Positions 15,308 through 24,220 of a DNA stretch of 64,000 bases are shown piece by piece; position 1 is the first letter of the stretch, and each line of letters starts with the position of its first letter. The DNA is from an uncultured Lachnospiraceae bacterium (GTDB lineage: Bacteria; Bacillota; Clostridia; Lachnospirales; Lachnospiraceae), in the NCBI GenBank assembly GCA_900542015.1, contig UQLY01000003.1:167853-231852 (forward strand), read 5' to 3'. Both the position numbers and the translations under genes were made by a program. The notes beneath the pieces were generated by a model, which made no database searches, was not told the DNA's origin, and saw nothing but the letters and a program-made list of their open reading frames with translations.

Positions 15308-15358
15308 AAATAACGGCGGAATCCTACGGACATTTCCATAAGCCTTCCGCCGCTATTT
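15308..15358. terminator. Terminator between ahcY and the DUF2975 operon
   Basis: AAATAACGGCGGAA pairs with TTCCGCCGCTATTT (one mismatch) around a 23-base loop. On the minus strand it is followed by a T-rich run (TTATTTTTTG), so it ends ahcY transcription. The rest of 15187-15418 holds only AT-rich promoter-like sequence for the DUF2975 operon. Confidence 0.7.
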
Positions 15359-15418
15359 CAATCTTTTTTCATAAAATAAGCCGGTAAAATAAGTCAATCA
15401 GCCCGACCGTTGTTACTT

Positions 15419-16657
15419 TCAGCCATATAAATATTTTTCCTGTTCCGGCGTCAATACGTCGATCTGCTTTCCTAAGAAATTCAGCTTTCTGACCGCTACA
15501 TCCCGATCCACTTCTTCGGGTACATCGATCAGTTTCTCGGTTAAGGTATCGCCTTTTTCTACCAGATATTTTGCCGACAATGCCTGAATGGCAAAGCTCA
15601 TATCCATGATCTCCGCCGGATGTCCGTCTCCGCAGGCAAGATTAACCAGTCTGCCCTCGCCCAATACGCAGAGGGTATTTCCGTTGGGCAGCTCGTAGCC
15701 GACAATATTTTTTCTCATTTCCCTGGAAGAAACCGCAATCTCACGCAGTCTCGCCATATCGATTTCACAATCGAAATGACCGGCGTTGCAAAGAATGGCG
15801 CCGTCCTTCATTTCCATAAAGTCTTCTTCATCGATAACTTTGTCGCATCCGGTTACCGTCACAAAGAAATCTCCGTATTTTGCGGCTTCCTTCATGGGCA
15901 TCACGTCGAATCCGTCCATTACGGCTTCAATCGCCTTAACGGGATCGATTTCCGTCACAATCACGCGCGCTCCCAGACCTTTCGCCCTCATTGCCGTCCC
16001 TTTGCCGCACCAGCCGTAGCCCGCAACTACAACGATCTTTCCCGCAACGATCAGGTTCGTTGTCCGGTTGATTCCGTCCCATACGGATTGTCCCGTACCG
16101 TACCTGTTATCAAAGAAATGCTTGCACTGTGCATTATTTACACGCACCATGGGAAACTGCAACTTCCCGGCGCGGTTCATCGCCTCCAGACGGATAATGC
16201 CCGTTGTCGTTTCCTCGCAGCCGCCGATAACCTGAGGAATCAGATCCGTAAATTCGGTGTGCATCATATTGACCAGATCTCCGCCGTCGTCAATGATAAT
16301 GTTGGGACCGATCTGCAAAACCTGTCTGATATGATGATTATATTCCTCGTCGGTAGCGCCGTACCACGCGTGAACTTCCAGTCCCGCCTTAACCAAAGCC
16401 GCCGCCACGTCGTCCTGGGTGGATAACGGATTGGAACCCGTTACATACATTTCGGCTCCGCCGGCTTTCAATACCTTGCATAAATAAGCCGTTTTAGCTT
16501 CCAAATGCACGGAAAGAGCGATTTTCTTTCCCGCAAAAGGCTTCGTTTTCTCAAATTCCCCTTCTAAGGTTCTCAACAGATCGCAATTTCTTCTGACCCA
16601 TTCAATTTTCTGTTCTCCGCCGGGAGCCAGATTGATATCTCTGATTTCGCTGCTCAT
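15419..16657 (-). CDS. ahcY: Adenosylhomocysteinase
   Basis: A 412-residue S-adenosylhomocysteine hydrolase, which cleaves SAH to homocysteine and adenosine in the cytoplasm and so relieves product inhibition of methyltransferases. Motifs seen: SVHLEAKTAYLCKVLKAGGA and GSNPLSTQDDVAAAL (substrate domain), NNAQCKHFFDNRYGTGQSVW (active site), VVVAGYGWCGKGTAMRAKGL (NAD-binding loop) and AGHFDCEIDM. Its size fits the shorter prokaryotic/thermophile-like type. GGAGG precedes the ATG, which overlaps the stop of the upstream TetR gene by four bases (ATGA). Expression is therefore coupled to that regulator. Confidence 0.95.
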   Translation of the reverse strand: MSSEIRDINLAPGGEQKIEWVRRNCDLLRTLEGEFEKTKPFAGKKIALSVHLEAKTAYLCKVLKAGGAEMYVTGSNPLSTQDDVAAALVKAGLEVHAWYGATDEEYNHHIRQVLQIGPNIIIDDGGDLVNMMHTEFTDLIPQVIGGCEETTTGIIRLEAMNRAGKLQFPMVRVNNAQCKHFFDNRYGTGQSVWDGINRTTNLIVAGKIVVVAGYGWCGKGTAMRAKGLGARVIVTEIDPVKAIEAVMDGFDVMPMKEAAKYGDFFVTVTGCDKVIDEEDFMEMKDGAILCNAGHFDCEIDMARLREIAVSSREMRKNIVGYELPNGNTLCVLGEGRLVNLACGDGHPAEIMDMSFAIQALSAKYLVEKGDTLTEKLIDVPEEVDRDVAVRKLNFLGKQIDVLTPEQEKYLYG

Positions 16658-17283
16658 ACTTTTTCCTCCATATTGCCGTTATTCAATATTAGTTTATCGT
16701 TTCCCTCTTTTGCTGACAAGTTTTTTTGCGTTTTTCTGTTATTTTCTTTATCAGGACAATAAATGTTATGAAGAATCGCCGCCAATTCCCAGGGAGTTTC
16801 CCTGCTTCCCGCAGACGCCCAGGATAAATAGATCGTCAATATCGCTCCCGAAAATGCCTGCAGCTCATAAAAGTGCTCGATTCCGTCCTCGGGCTTTTGC
16901 CACTTTTCCATAACATATCCGCAGACCGCCTCCAGAAAATGATAACCCAGACCGCTTTGAAACAGACTGTCCAAAAAATCCTTATATTTTTCAAAGTAAG
17001 TAAAACAGCGGACCAGGCTACGCATATCATAATAGTTTTCCGATATGGGATGTTTCTTTACATCCTCCCGATAAAGATACACCAGATCATCCAGATAAGA
17101 AAGCAAAATCTCTTCCTTGCTCTTATAATTGCGGTAATAGGTCATTCTGGACACGCCGGCTTTTTGCGTAAGCTCCGATACGGATATCGCTGACAGCGGC
17201 TTATCCTTCAGCAACTGCATCAACGCAGTAACCATACATTCCCTTGATAATAGGTTTGCCGGGTTTTTCTTGGATTTATTCAC
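16654..17283 (-). CDS. TetR-family regulator coupled to ahcY
   Basis: A 209-residue protein. The N-terminal HTH (MVTALMQLLKDKPLSAISVS, ELTQKAGVSRMTYYRNYKSK) is the TetR_N pattern. The C-terminal part (YFEKYKDFLDSLFQSGLGYH, AFSGAILTIYLSWASAGSRE) resembles the TetR_C_8 group. I chose the GTG at 17283, eight bases after GGGGG; a GTG eight codons earlier overlaps that site. It probably regulates itself and ahcY, with TGTCACACT half-sites upstream, and perhaps the divergent DegV gene. The ligand is unknown, though a methionine-cycle metabolite is an attractive guess from context. Confidence 0.88.
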   Translation of the reverse strand: MNKSKKNPANLLSRECMVTALMQLLKDKPLSAISVSELTQKAGVSRMTYYRNYKSKEEILLSYLDDLVYLYREDVKKHPISENYYDMRSLVRCFTYFEKYKDFLDSLFQSGLGYHFLEAVCGYVMEKWQKPEDGIEHFYELQAFSGAILTIYLSWASAGSRETPWELAAILHNIYCPDKENNRKTQKNLSAKEGNDKLILNNGNMEEKV

Positions 17284-17342
17284 GAACAAAACCCCCTTTT
17301 TTGTCACACTTTTCGTTTCGTTTATTGCACTTATTTTTAGAT

Positions 17343-17363
17343 AGTGTTACAATTTGTCACACT
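17343..17363. promoter_or_regulatory. Operator candidate of the TetR regulator
   Basis: AGTGTTACAA-T-TTGTCACACT is a 10-1-10 palindrome with one mismatch in the divergent control region. The half-site TTGTCACACT recurs exactly at 17311-17320, next to the regulator start. Length and place suit a TetR dimer site controlling both directions. Confidence 0.6.
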
Positions 17364-17436
17364 TAATTATAATTATATATTATAATAAAAAAAATTATTT
17401 TCAAGTAATAAAATTGTGATAAAAGGATGTGTAAAA

Positions 17437-18324
17437 TTGGAAAATTACGTTATCAGTTGCTGCTCTACCGCAGACCTGACGGAGGAACACTTTCAAAAGC
17501 GGAATATTTCTTATATCTGTTTCCATTATGAACTGGACGGAAAAGAATATTACGACGATCTCGGGAAATCCATTCCCTTTGATCAATTCTATTCCGCTAT
17601 GCAAAACGGCGCCGAGACAAAGACCTCTCAGGTAAACGCCGAAGAATTTGAAACCTACTTTGAAGGCTTTTTAAAAAAAGGATTGGATATCCTCCATGTA
17701 TGTTTATCTTCCGCTCTTTCCGGCGTTATCAATTCCGCGACGGTTGCCAGAGACGCCCTCCTGGAACGTTACCCGGATAGAAAAATCTATATTGTGGATT
17801 CCCTGGGCGCCTCTTCCGGCTACGGTTTAATTATGGACCGGCTCGCGGACTTGAGAGATTCCGGCAAATCCATTGATGAACTGTATGAATGGGTCAATTC
17901 CCACAAGCTGAACCTGCACCACTGGTTTTTCTCCACGGACCTGACCTTTTATATTAAAGGAGGCAGAATCTCCAAAGCGTCGGGAACTATCGGAACGATG
18001 TTAAATATATGCCCTTTACTAAATATGGATCATATGGGAAGACTGGTCCCAAGATATAAAATAAGAACAAAGAAAAAAGTCATTCAGGCAATTGTTGATA
18101 AAATGGAGGAATATGCCGAGAACGGGCTTGATTATTCCGGCAAATGCTATATCAGTCATTCGGCATGTCTACAGGATGCAAAAAAGGTTGCCGCCCTTGT
18201 GGAAGCCCGCTTTCCCAACCTGAACGGAAAAGTTGAGATCAACGATGTGGGAACGACTATCGGCAGCCATACCGGTCCAGGAACTGTCGCTTTGTTTTTC
18301 TGGGGGTGTAAACGTGAAAATTAA
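17437..18324 (+). CDS. DegV family fatty-acid-binding protein (first copy)
   Basis: A 295-residue DegV protein. DegV (FakB) binds a fatty acid and presents it to the FakA kinase for phospholipid synthesis. The fold markers are an N-terminal STADL loop, TSQVNAEEFETYFEGFLKK, HVCLSSALSGVINSATVARD, FSTDLTFYIKGGRISKASGT and IGSHTGPGTVALFF. I chose the TTG start (LENYVISCC) because AGGATG lies eight bases upstream; a GTG seven codons earlier has no such site. It overlaps the next gene by 11 bases. No fakA gene is in the window. It lies divergent from the TetR gene. Confidence 0.88.
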   Translation: MENYVISCCSTADLTEEHFQKRNISYICFHYELDGKEYYDDLGKSIPFDQFYSAMQNGAETKTSQVNAEEFETYFEGFLKKGLDILHVCLSSALSGVINSATVARDALLERYPDRKIYIVDSLGASSGYGLIMDRLADLRDSGKSIDELYEWVNSHKLNLHHWFFSTDLTFYIKGGRISKASGTIGTMLNICPLLNMDHMGRLVPRYKIRTKKKVIQAIVDKMEEYAENGLDYSGKCYISHSACLQDAKKVAALVEARFPNLNGKVEINDVGTTIGSHTGPGTVALFFWGCKREN

Positions 18325-18895
18325 AAAAGAAGCTGTCGCTAAATTTATTCGCGCGGTTACTGTTCCTCCCGTTTTAGTCTGCGTGCTGATTTTGGTTCTC
18401 TCTGTAGCAAGAGACGACATTTTTTATGAATTGCGGGATATTATTATGTCCTTTGTCCTTTTAGGTGTGGTTCCGGTGCTTGCCTATCCTTTGCAGCGCT
18501 TATTACCGGGTTTTCAGGATAAAGGGCGCGAAGGGCAGAGAAAACTTGCTTTTATTTTAAATATCGCCGGCTATACGCTTGCCTTTATTTTAGGTTTTGC
18601 CTTTCATGTCAACGACAGGCTGATGTTGATCTATACGACGTATTTTTGTTCCGTCATCATCCTTGCTGTTTTTAACCTGCTGCATATTCGCGCAAGCGGA
18701 CACGCATGCAGCGCGGCAGGTCCCTTTCTGTTTTTCATTTATTTTACCGGCTGGACTGCCGTTATTCCCTGTCTGGTCGTTATGGCGCTTATTATATGGT
18801 CGTCCCTGATATTAAAAAGACATACCATAAAGGAACTGACCCTTGGTTTATTAACTTTTATCGCAGCATTTTTATTATCAAGCTGCCTGATATGA
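18314..18895 (+). CDS. Membrane protein between DegV genes, possibly PAP2-related
   Basis: A 193-residue protein with six hydrophobic segments: VPPVLVCVLILVLSVARDDI, IIMSFVLLGVVPVLAYPLQR, LNIAGYTLAFILGFAFHVND and further ones. IRASGHACSAAG recalls the central SGH motif of PAP2 phosphatases, but the other PAP2 motifs are not clear, so catalytic activity is unsure. The GTG start follows GGGGG by about eight bases and lies inside the end of the first DegV gene. Sitting between two fatty-acid-binding DegV genes, it may work in membrane lipid turnover; that is inference. Confidence 0.6.
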   Translation: MKIKKEAVAKFIRAVTVPPVLVCVLILVLSVARDDIFYELRDIIMSFVLLGVVPVLAYPLQRLLPGFQDKGREGQRKLAFILNIAGYTLAFILGFAFHVNDRLMLIYTTYFCSVIILAVFNLLHIRASGHACSAAGPFLFFIYFTGWTAVIPCLVVMALIIWSSLILKRHTIKELTLGLLTFIAAFLLSSCLI

Positions 18896-18913
18896 TCAAA
18901 AGGAGAAATGACA

Positions 18914-19780
18914 ATGAAGACAGCAATCATGACAGATACAAACAGCGGAATATCCAAAGCCGAAGGCGAACAGCTCGGCGTTTTTGTTATTCCCATGCCT
19001 GTCATTATCGATGAACGCACCTACTACGAAGGAGTTGACCTGACCCAGGAATATTTTTATGATTGCCTGACCGGAGGAAAGAATATATCCACCTCCCAGC
19101 CTTCTCCCGGCGACGTTTTGAATATGTGGAAACAAATTTTGTCCTCAGGCTATGATGAAGTCGTATACATTCCCATGTCCAGCGGGCTCAGCAATTCCTG
19201 TGAAACAGCGATTTCTCTTGCCAAAGATTTTGACGGCAAAGTACAGGTAACGGATAACCACAGGATCTCCGTACCTATGAAAGAATCCGTTATGGAAGCC
19301 GTAAAATACGCTAAGGCTGGAAAAAACGCCGCACAGATCAAGAAAAAGCTGGAGGAAAATTCCTACAACTCCAGCATATATATTGCCGTGGATACATTGG
19401 AATTTTTAAAAAAAGGCGGCAGGATTACCGCGGCAGGCGCCGCTCTCGGAACCGTTTTAAATATTAAACCCATTCTTACGATCCAGGGCGAAAAACTGGA
19501 CGCTTTTGCCAAAGTCCGCGGCATGAAAAAATGCCGTACCAAAATGATTGAAGCAATCCGAACCGATTTAAACACCCGGTTTCAAAATATTCCTCTTAGC
19601 CGTCTTCGGCTGGGCGCTGCAGGCGCAGGTCTGACTGAGGAAGAAATCGATATCTGGAAGCGGGAACTTTCGGAAGCGTTTTCGGAATTAGAACTTTGTT
19701 ATAATCATTTGTCCCTCTGTATCGGCGCTCACACAGGTCCCGGCGCATTGGGCACGGCGATTACCGTGATTGACGAATGA
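18914..19780 (+). CDS. DegV family fatty-acid-binding protein (second copy)
   Basis: A 288-residue DegV protein starting MKTAIMTDTNSGISKAEGEQ. Fatty-acid-site loops are seen as STSQPSPGDVLNMWKQIL, IPMSSGLSNSCETAISLA, VDTLEFLKKGGRITAAGAAL and IGAHTGPGALGTAITVI. AGGAG lies eight bases before the chosen ATG; an ATG two codons earlier is too close to it. It is only distantly similar to the first copy, so the two probably bind different acyl chains rather than being a recent duplicate. It ends the three-gene unit. Confidence 0.9.
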   Translation: MKTAIMTDTNSGISKAEGEQLGVFVIPMPVIIDERTYYEGVDLTQEYFYDCLTGGKNISTSQPSPGDVLNMWKQILSSGYDEVVYIPMSSGLSNSCETAISLAKDFDGKVQVTDNHRISVPMKESVMEAVKYAKAGKNAAQIKKKLEENSYNSSIYIAVDTLEFLKKGGRITAAGAALGTVLNIKPILTIQGEKLDAFAKVRGMKKCRTKMIEAIRTDLNTRFQNIPLSRLRLGAAGAGLTEEEIDIWKRELSEAFSELELCYNHLSLCIGAHTGPGALGTAITVIDE

Positions 19781-20059
19781 TCCTATCGGAGCGGATGCTT
19801 TATTTTCTTACATTTTACCTAAATTTTGGAATAAATTGATAAAGCTTTTTGTAATTTTAACCAAGAAACCTTACCGTGCCCGTGAACATATTCATCATAA
19901 GGGCATTAAAACAGATGAAAATCCGTTTTTGATTTATACAAAATGTCTATATTTTTTCCCTGTTTCCGGTTATTCTGAAATTTGCAATTCCCGGACAAAA
20001 GGAATATGATACAGACAGTTGAAAATGAATCACAATCAATCACCAAACCAAACCTTAGT

Positions 20060-20103
20060 AAAAATAACGGCGTCAATCATTACTGATTGGCGCCGCTATT
20101 TTT
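20060..20103. terminator. Bidirectional terminator between DegV unit and 2-hydroxyacid dehydrogenase
   Basis: AAAAATAACGGCGTCAATCA pairs with TGATTGGCGCCGCTATTTTT (one mismatch, one G-U) around loop TTAC. A- and T-runs on both sides fit convergent genes. The remainder of the gene-free 19781-20132 shows no other recognisable feature. Confidence 0.85.
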
Positions 20104-20132
20104 ATGAAACTCATAAACTCATAATTATTTTT

Positions 20133-21098
20133 TTAAGCATTTACAATATTGCGCTTTTCGCCTTTTAGGAACGCTTCAATATTTTTATAAACCTCGACGG
20201 CTAATCGTGTCCGTGCCTCAGTACTTGCCCACGCCATATGAGGGGTTATGATCAATCGTCTGCTGTCCTGTATCTTTCCCAAAGGATTATCCTGTCCGAT
20301 GGGTTCCCGTTCCAAAACATCCAATCCCGCCGCATAGATTTCATCTTCCATAAGCGCGCGATAAAGATCCTTGTTATTGACGACGGGTCCTCTCGCCACA
20401 TTCAGCAAAATCGCCGTCTTTTTCATTTTTTTCATGGCTTCATAATCGATCAGATTTAAAGTCAGATCCGATAAAGGACAATGCACGGATAAGAAATCGG
20501 AACGCTCCAACAGCTCGTCAAAATCTACTCTTTCATATTCCGTACTGCTGTTTCTGCCCGTAACAGAGTAATAAATGACATGGCATCCGAAGCCTTCCGC
20601 TATTTTTGCGGCTTTTTTTCCGATATTGCCAAGTCCGATAATACCCCACGTCTTTCCTTCCAGCTCTACAAAAGGCTCGTCAAAATTGGAAAAACGATCC
20701 TGGGCGCCGTAAGCGCCGGATTTCACATAATTATCATAAAAAGGCAGTCTTTCCAACAGATAAAGCGCCATGGCAAAGGTATGCTGTGCGACTGCCGCCG
20801 TGGAATAATCCACGACGTTCGCCACACCGATTCCTCTTTTTTTGCAATATTCCAGATCTACATTGTCATATCCTGTCGCAAACAGGCAAATTAACTTTAC
20901 ATGCGCCGCATCCTTTAAGGTTGATTCATTCATAGGTCCTTTGTTTACGACAATCACATCCGCATCGCGGACCCTTTCCGCAATCTGCTCATCCAGCGTA
21001 TTTGCATAATAAGTCACATTGCCAAAATCTTCATAGATCGTTAAATCAATGTCGTCGCCGATGCTTTTTTGTTCCAATACAACAATATTCATATCCAT
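20133..21098 (-). CDS. D-2-hydroxyacid dehydrogenase (NAD-dependent)
   Basis: A 321-residue member of the D-isomer-specific 2-hydroxyacid dehydrogenases, which interconvert 2-keto acids and D-hydroxy acids. Signs are the Rossmann motif WGIIGLGNIGKKAAKIAEGF, HCPLSDLTLNLIDYEAMKKM, AILLNVARGPVVNNKDLYRA (Arg) and ITPHMAWASTEARTRL (the catalytic His). It is probably closest to glycerate/hydroxypyruvate dehydrogenases, but the substrate is not fixed by sequence. It starts one base after the pgi stop, so the two genes are co-transcribed, perhaps linking it to sugar-phosphate metabolism. Confidence 0.9.
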   Translation of the reverse strand: MDMNIVVLEQKSIGDDIDLTIYEDFGNVTYYANTLDEQIAERVRDADVIVVNKGPMNESTLKDAAHVKLICLFATGYDNVDLEYCKKRGIGVANVVDYSTAAVAQHTFAMALYLLERLPFYDNYVKSGAYGAQDRFSNFDEPFVELEGKTWGIIGLGNIGKKAAKIAEGFGCHVIYYSVTGRNSSTEYERVDFDELLERSDFLSVHCPLSDLTLNLIDYEAMKKMKKTAILLNVARGPVVNNKDLYRALMEDEIYAAGLDVLEREPIGQDNPLGKIQDSRRLIITPHMAWASTEARTRLAVEVYKNIEAFLKGEKRNIVNA

Positions 21099-21099
21099 T

Positions 21100-22452
21100 T
21101 TATTTCAATCTCTCTAATAATGCTTCTCTCTGTTCTTCATAGCCGGGTTTGCCAAGTAAAGCAAACATATTTTTCTTATAGCTTTCCACACCGGGCTGGT
21201 TAAAAGGATTAACGCCGAGCAGATAACCGCTGACACCGCATGCGAACTCAAAGAAGTAGAACAACTGTCCCAGATAAAACTCTGTTTCTTCGGGGATCTT
21301 AACCATCAAATTCGGAACCTGTCCGTCCGTATGCGCCAGGATCGTTCCGTTCATCGCAGATTTATTGACAAAATCAACGGTCTTTCCGGAAAGATAATTT
21401 AATCCGTCAAGATCCACAGGCTCTGTGCCGATTGTCAGCTCTTCTCTGGATTTCTCCACATTCAAAACGGTTTCAAACATAATTCTTGATCCGTCCTGAA
21501 TAAACTGACCCATAGAATGAAGATCTGTGGTCAGATCAACGCTTGCAGGGAAAATACCCTTCTGATCTTTTCCTTCGGATTCGCCGTATAACTGTTTCCA
21601 CCATTCGGATACATAGTGTACGTTGGGCTCATAGTTGGCAAGCACTTCGACGGATTTGCCCTTTCTCAAAAGGATATTGCGGAGAGCGGCATATTTTAAC
21701 GCGTCGTTTTCTTCGTAAGGAAGGTTTAACGCATTTTCTCTTCCGCTTGCAGCGCCTTCCATCAGCTTGTCAATATCCGCGCCGGATACCGCGATGGGAA
21801 GAAGTCCTACTGCGGTCAGTACGGAGAAACGTCCGCCGATATCATCGGGTACGATAAAGGATTCGTAACCTTCTTCGTTTGCCAGATTCTTTAAAGAGCC
21901 TTTTGCTTTATCGGTTGTAGCGTAAATTCTCTTTGCAGCGCCTTCTTTGCCGTATTTCTTTTCGGCCATTTCCTTGAAAATTCTGAAAGCGATCGCCGGT
22001 TCGGTAGTCGTACCGGATTTGGAAATCATATTGATGGAAAAATCTCTGTCTCCGATTACATCGATCAGATCTTTCAGATAAGTCGTAGAAATGGAATTTC
22101 CTACAAAGTAAATCTCGGGAGTTTTTCTCTGATCCTTGGAAATTACATTATAAAAGCTGTGTCTTAAAAATTCGATTGCCGCTCTTGCTCCCAGATAAGA
22201 TCCTCCGATACCGATTACTACCAGTACGTCGGAATCGCTCTGAATTTTAGCCGCGGCTTTTTTAATTCTTGCAAATTCATCTTTATCGTATGCAACCGGT
22301 AAATCAATCCATCCCAGGAAATCATTGCCGGCGCCCGTCTTGGACACCAATAAATCTTTTGCATCCATAACCTGCTTTTTCATCAAATCAACTTCATTGT
22401 CGCTTACAAACGGAGCAACTTTGGAATAGTCAAAGGTTACTTTTTCACTCAT
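21100..22452 (-). CDS. pgi: Glucose-6-phosphate isomerase
   Basis: A 450-residue PGI, interconverting glucose-6-P and fructose-6-P in the cytoplasm. The short form, about 100 residues less than enterobacterial PGI, is usual for Firmicutes. Motifs: VVIGIGGSYLGARAAIEFLR, MISKSGTTTEPAIAFRIFKE (phosphate binding), DDIGGRFSVLTAVGLLPIAV, VHYVSEWWKQLYGESEGKDQ and NPFNQPGVESYKKNMFALLG (the catalytic Lys region). AAGGAG precedes the ATG. It is followed in the same unit by the 2-hydroxyacid dehydrogenase. Confidence 0.96.
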   Translation of the reverse strand: MSEKVTFDYSKVAPFVSDNEVDLMKKQVMDAKDLLVSKTGAGNDFLGWIDLPVAYDKDEFARIKKAAAKIQSDSDVLVVIGIGGSYLGARAAIEFLRHSFYNVISKDQRKTPEIYFVGNSISTTYLKDLIDVIGDRDFSINMISKSGTTTEPAIAFRIFKEMAEKKYGKEGAAKRIYATTDKAKGSLKNLANEEGYESFIVPDDIGGRFSVLTAVGLLPIAVSGADIDKLMEGAASGRENALNLPYEENDALKYAALRNILLRKGKSVEVLANYEPNVHYVSEWWKQLYGESEGKDQKGIFPASVDLTTDLHSMGQFIQDGSRIMFETVLNVEKSREELTIGTEPVDLDGLNYLSGKTVDFVNKSAMNGTILAHTDGQVPNLMVKIPEETEFYLGQLFYFFEFACGVSGYLLGVNPFNQPGVESYKKNMFALLGKPGYEEQREALLERLK

Positions 22453-22688
22453 TGTATTCTCTCCTTTTTACCGGTTTTTACAAACCTTGTTTATAGACCA
22501 AAATAAGTTTAGCAAAATAATATTTTATTTGCAAGTAAATACTGGAAAAACCGATATTTTTCTGATATAATCTCTCCGTGTAAAAAAGCCTGTTTTTATA
22601 CACTTCATAATTTTGACACATCTTTGTTTTATGATACAGACAATTACTACAGGTAAAATGATTACATATAATGAAAAGAGGAATCCAT

Positions 22689-22925
22689 ATGGTTTACAAA
22701 CCCACGGGCGTATGCTCACAGGCAATTGATATTGAACTGGACGGAGACATCATTCAGTCTGTCTCCTTTGTAGGCGGTTGCAACGGCAACCTGCAGGGGA
22801 TCGCAGCTCTTGTAAAGGGAATGAAGGCACAGGACGCGATAGACAAACTGCGCGGAATTAAATGCGGTTTCAAATCAACCTCCTGCCCCGACCAACTGGC
22901 AAAGGCTTTGGAATCCATGATTTAA
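22689..22925 (+). CDS. TSCPD domain protein, TIGR03905 family
   Basis: A 78-residue protein named for its own motif: VYKPTGVCSQAIDIELDGDI, VSFVGGCNGNLQGIAALVKG and GFKSTSCPDQLAKALESM. Small TSCPD proteins resemble the C-terminal zinc-binding module of class II ribonucleotide reductases, but their own role is unknown. The conserved Cys residues suggest metal binding. Start chosen at the ATG after AGAGGAA; the longer frame would use that site as coding sequence. It stands as a short gene just before murG. Confidence 0.88.
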   Translation: MVYKPTGVCSQAIDIELDGDIIQSVSFVGGCNGNLQGIAALVKGMKAQDAIDKLRGIKCGFKSTSCPDQLAKALESMI

Positions 22926-22964
22926 TAAAATATTATTCGTAAATAAAATTTGGGAGAGTATATT

Positions 22965-24035
22965 ATGAAAAGAATCGTTTTGACAGGCGGCGGTACAGCC
23001 GGACATGTGACACCAAACATCGCCCTTTTGCCGGGTTTAAAAGAACTGGATTATGATATTCACTATATCGGTTCCTACGAAGGAATCGAATCAAAATTGA
23101 TTCCCGATTATGATATTCCCTATTACGGTATTTCCACCGGTAAATTCCGCCGGTATCTGGACCCTAAAAATTTTTCCGATCCGTTCCGCGTTCTGAAAGG
23201 TTATTCCCAGGCAAGGAAAATCTTAAAACAGATCAAGCCCGACGTAGTATTTTCCAAGGGCGGTTTTGTATCCGTACCCGTTGTCAGGGCGGCGGCTTCT
23301 TTAAAAATACCCTGCATTATCCATGAATCCGATATGACCCCGGGGCTTGCCAACAAGCTCTGCCTCCCCGTTGCGGAAAAAATCTGCTGCAATTTTCCGG
23401 AAACCTTACAATACCTTCCGGAAAATAAAGCGGTCCTTACAGGTTCTCCCATTCGGGAAGAATTGACAAAAGGCAACAAAATATCCGCGCTGAATCTTTG
23501 CGGATTTAATGCAAATACTCCCGTTATCATGGTTATCGGCGGCTCTTCAGGCGCCGCAAACGTCAATAAAGCAATCAGGGACGCATTGCCGGAGCTGTTG
23601 AAGGATTTCCAGGTCGTACACATCTGCGGTAAGGATAAAATCGACAATCTGCTTTTGACCACCAAGGGCTATAAACAGTTTGAATATGTAAAGGCGGAAT
23701 TAAAAGATATCTTCGCTATGGCGGATATCGTAATCAGCCGCGCCGGAGCCAACGCAATCTGCGAACTCCTCGCTTTGCAAAAGCCCAATATTCTGATCCC
23801 TTTAATGGCGGGAAGCCGCGGCGACCAGATATTAAATGCAAAATCCTTCGAGTCCCAGGGCTATTCCATGGTCATTTCCGAAGATGATATGACGACACAG
23901 CTGCTGGTTGACTCCGTTCATGATCTCTATTTCAGAAAACAGAGCTTTATAGAGGCAATGAGCCGCTCCCACCAGAAAGATTCCATTCAGACAATTTTGA
24001 ATTTGATCGAAGAAACTGTAGAAAATCATAAATAA
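22965..24035 (+). CDS. murG: MurG, UDP-GlcNAc:lipid I N-acetylglucosaminyltransferase
   Basis: A 356-residue GT-B enzyme that makes lipid II at the inner face of the membrane. Motifs: RIVLTGGGTAGHVTPNIAL (the N-terminal glycine loop), KGGFVSVPVVRAAASLKIPC, HESDMTPGLANKL, MVIGGSSGAANVNKAI (the second glycine loop) and VISRAGANAICELLALQKPN (UDP-GlcNAc site). GGGAG lies eight bases before the chosen ATG. It is separated from the usual mur/fts cluster, which is common for a second, isolated MurG in clostridia. Its stop codon forms part of a palindromic repeat. Confidence 0.93.
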   Translation: MKRIVLTGGGTAGHVTPNIALLPGLKELDYDIHYIGSYEGIESKLIPDYDIPYYGISTGKFRRYLDPKNFSDPFRVLKGYSQARKILKQIKPDVVFSKGGFVSVPVVRAAASLKIPCIIHESDMTPGLANKLCLPVAEKICCNFPETLQYLPENKAVLTGSPIREELTKGNKISALNLCGFNANTPVIMVIGGSSGAANVNKAIRDALPELLKDFQVVHICGKDKIDNLLLTTKGYKQFEYVKAELKDIFAMADIVISRAGANAICELLALQKPNILIPLMAGSRGDQILNAKSFESQGYSMVISEDDMTTQLLVDSVHDLYFRKQSFIEAMSRSHQKDSIQTILNLIEETVENHK

Positions 24036-24160
24036 AAAATAGTATCTGTCACGGAAACACGCTTTCGCTCTATAAAAACGCAGCGGTGCGTAAATCCGCA
24101 AAATACGCGGATTAAGCACCGGCGTTTTTATAAAGGTTTCCTTTGACAGATACCATTTTT
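24034..24160 (+). repeat. Palindromic repeat family, copy A (long form)
   Basis: Outer stem AAAAAATAGTATCTGTCA with TGACAGATACCATTTTT, then the core CGGAAACACGCTTTCGCTC, second stem TATAAAAACGC/GCGTTTTTATA, and inner hairpin GGTGC..AATCCGC / GCGGATT..GCACC. It lies between the convergent murG and flotillin genes, and murG's TAA is the start of the stem, so it probably also works as terminator. Inner stems differ from copies B-D by paired changes. Confidence 0.85.
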
Positions 24161-24220
24161 GATAATTACATCAACCGCTTATTATTTCATTTGTTATTTT
24201 TTATTTGTTTTTATTGTTTT

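Noticed and set aside
15620..16426. 268-residue plus-strand ORF
   Set aside because: Shadow of the highly conserved ahcY gene on the other strand.
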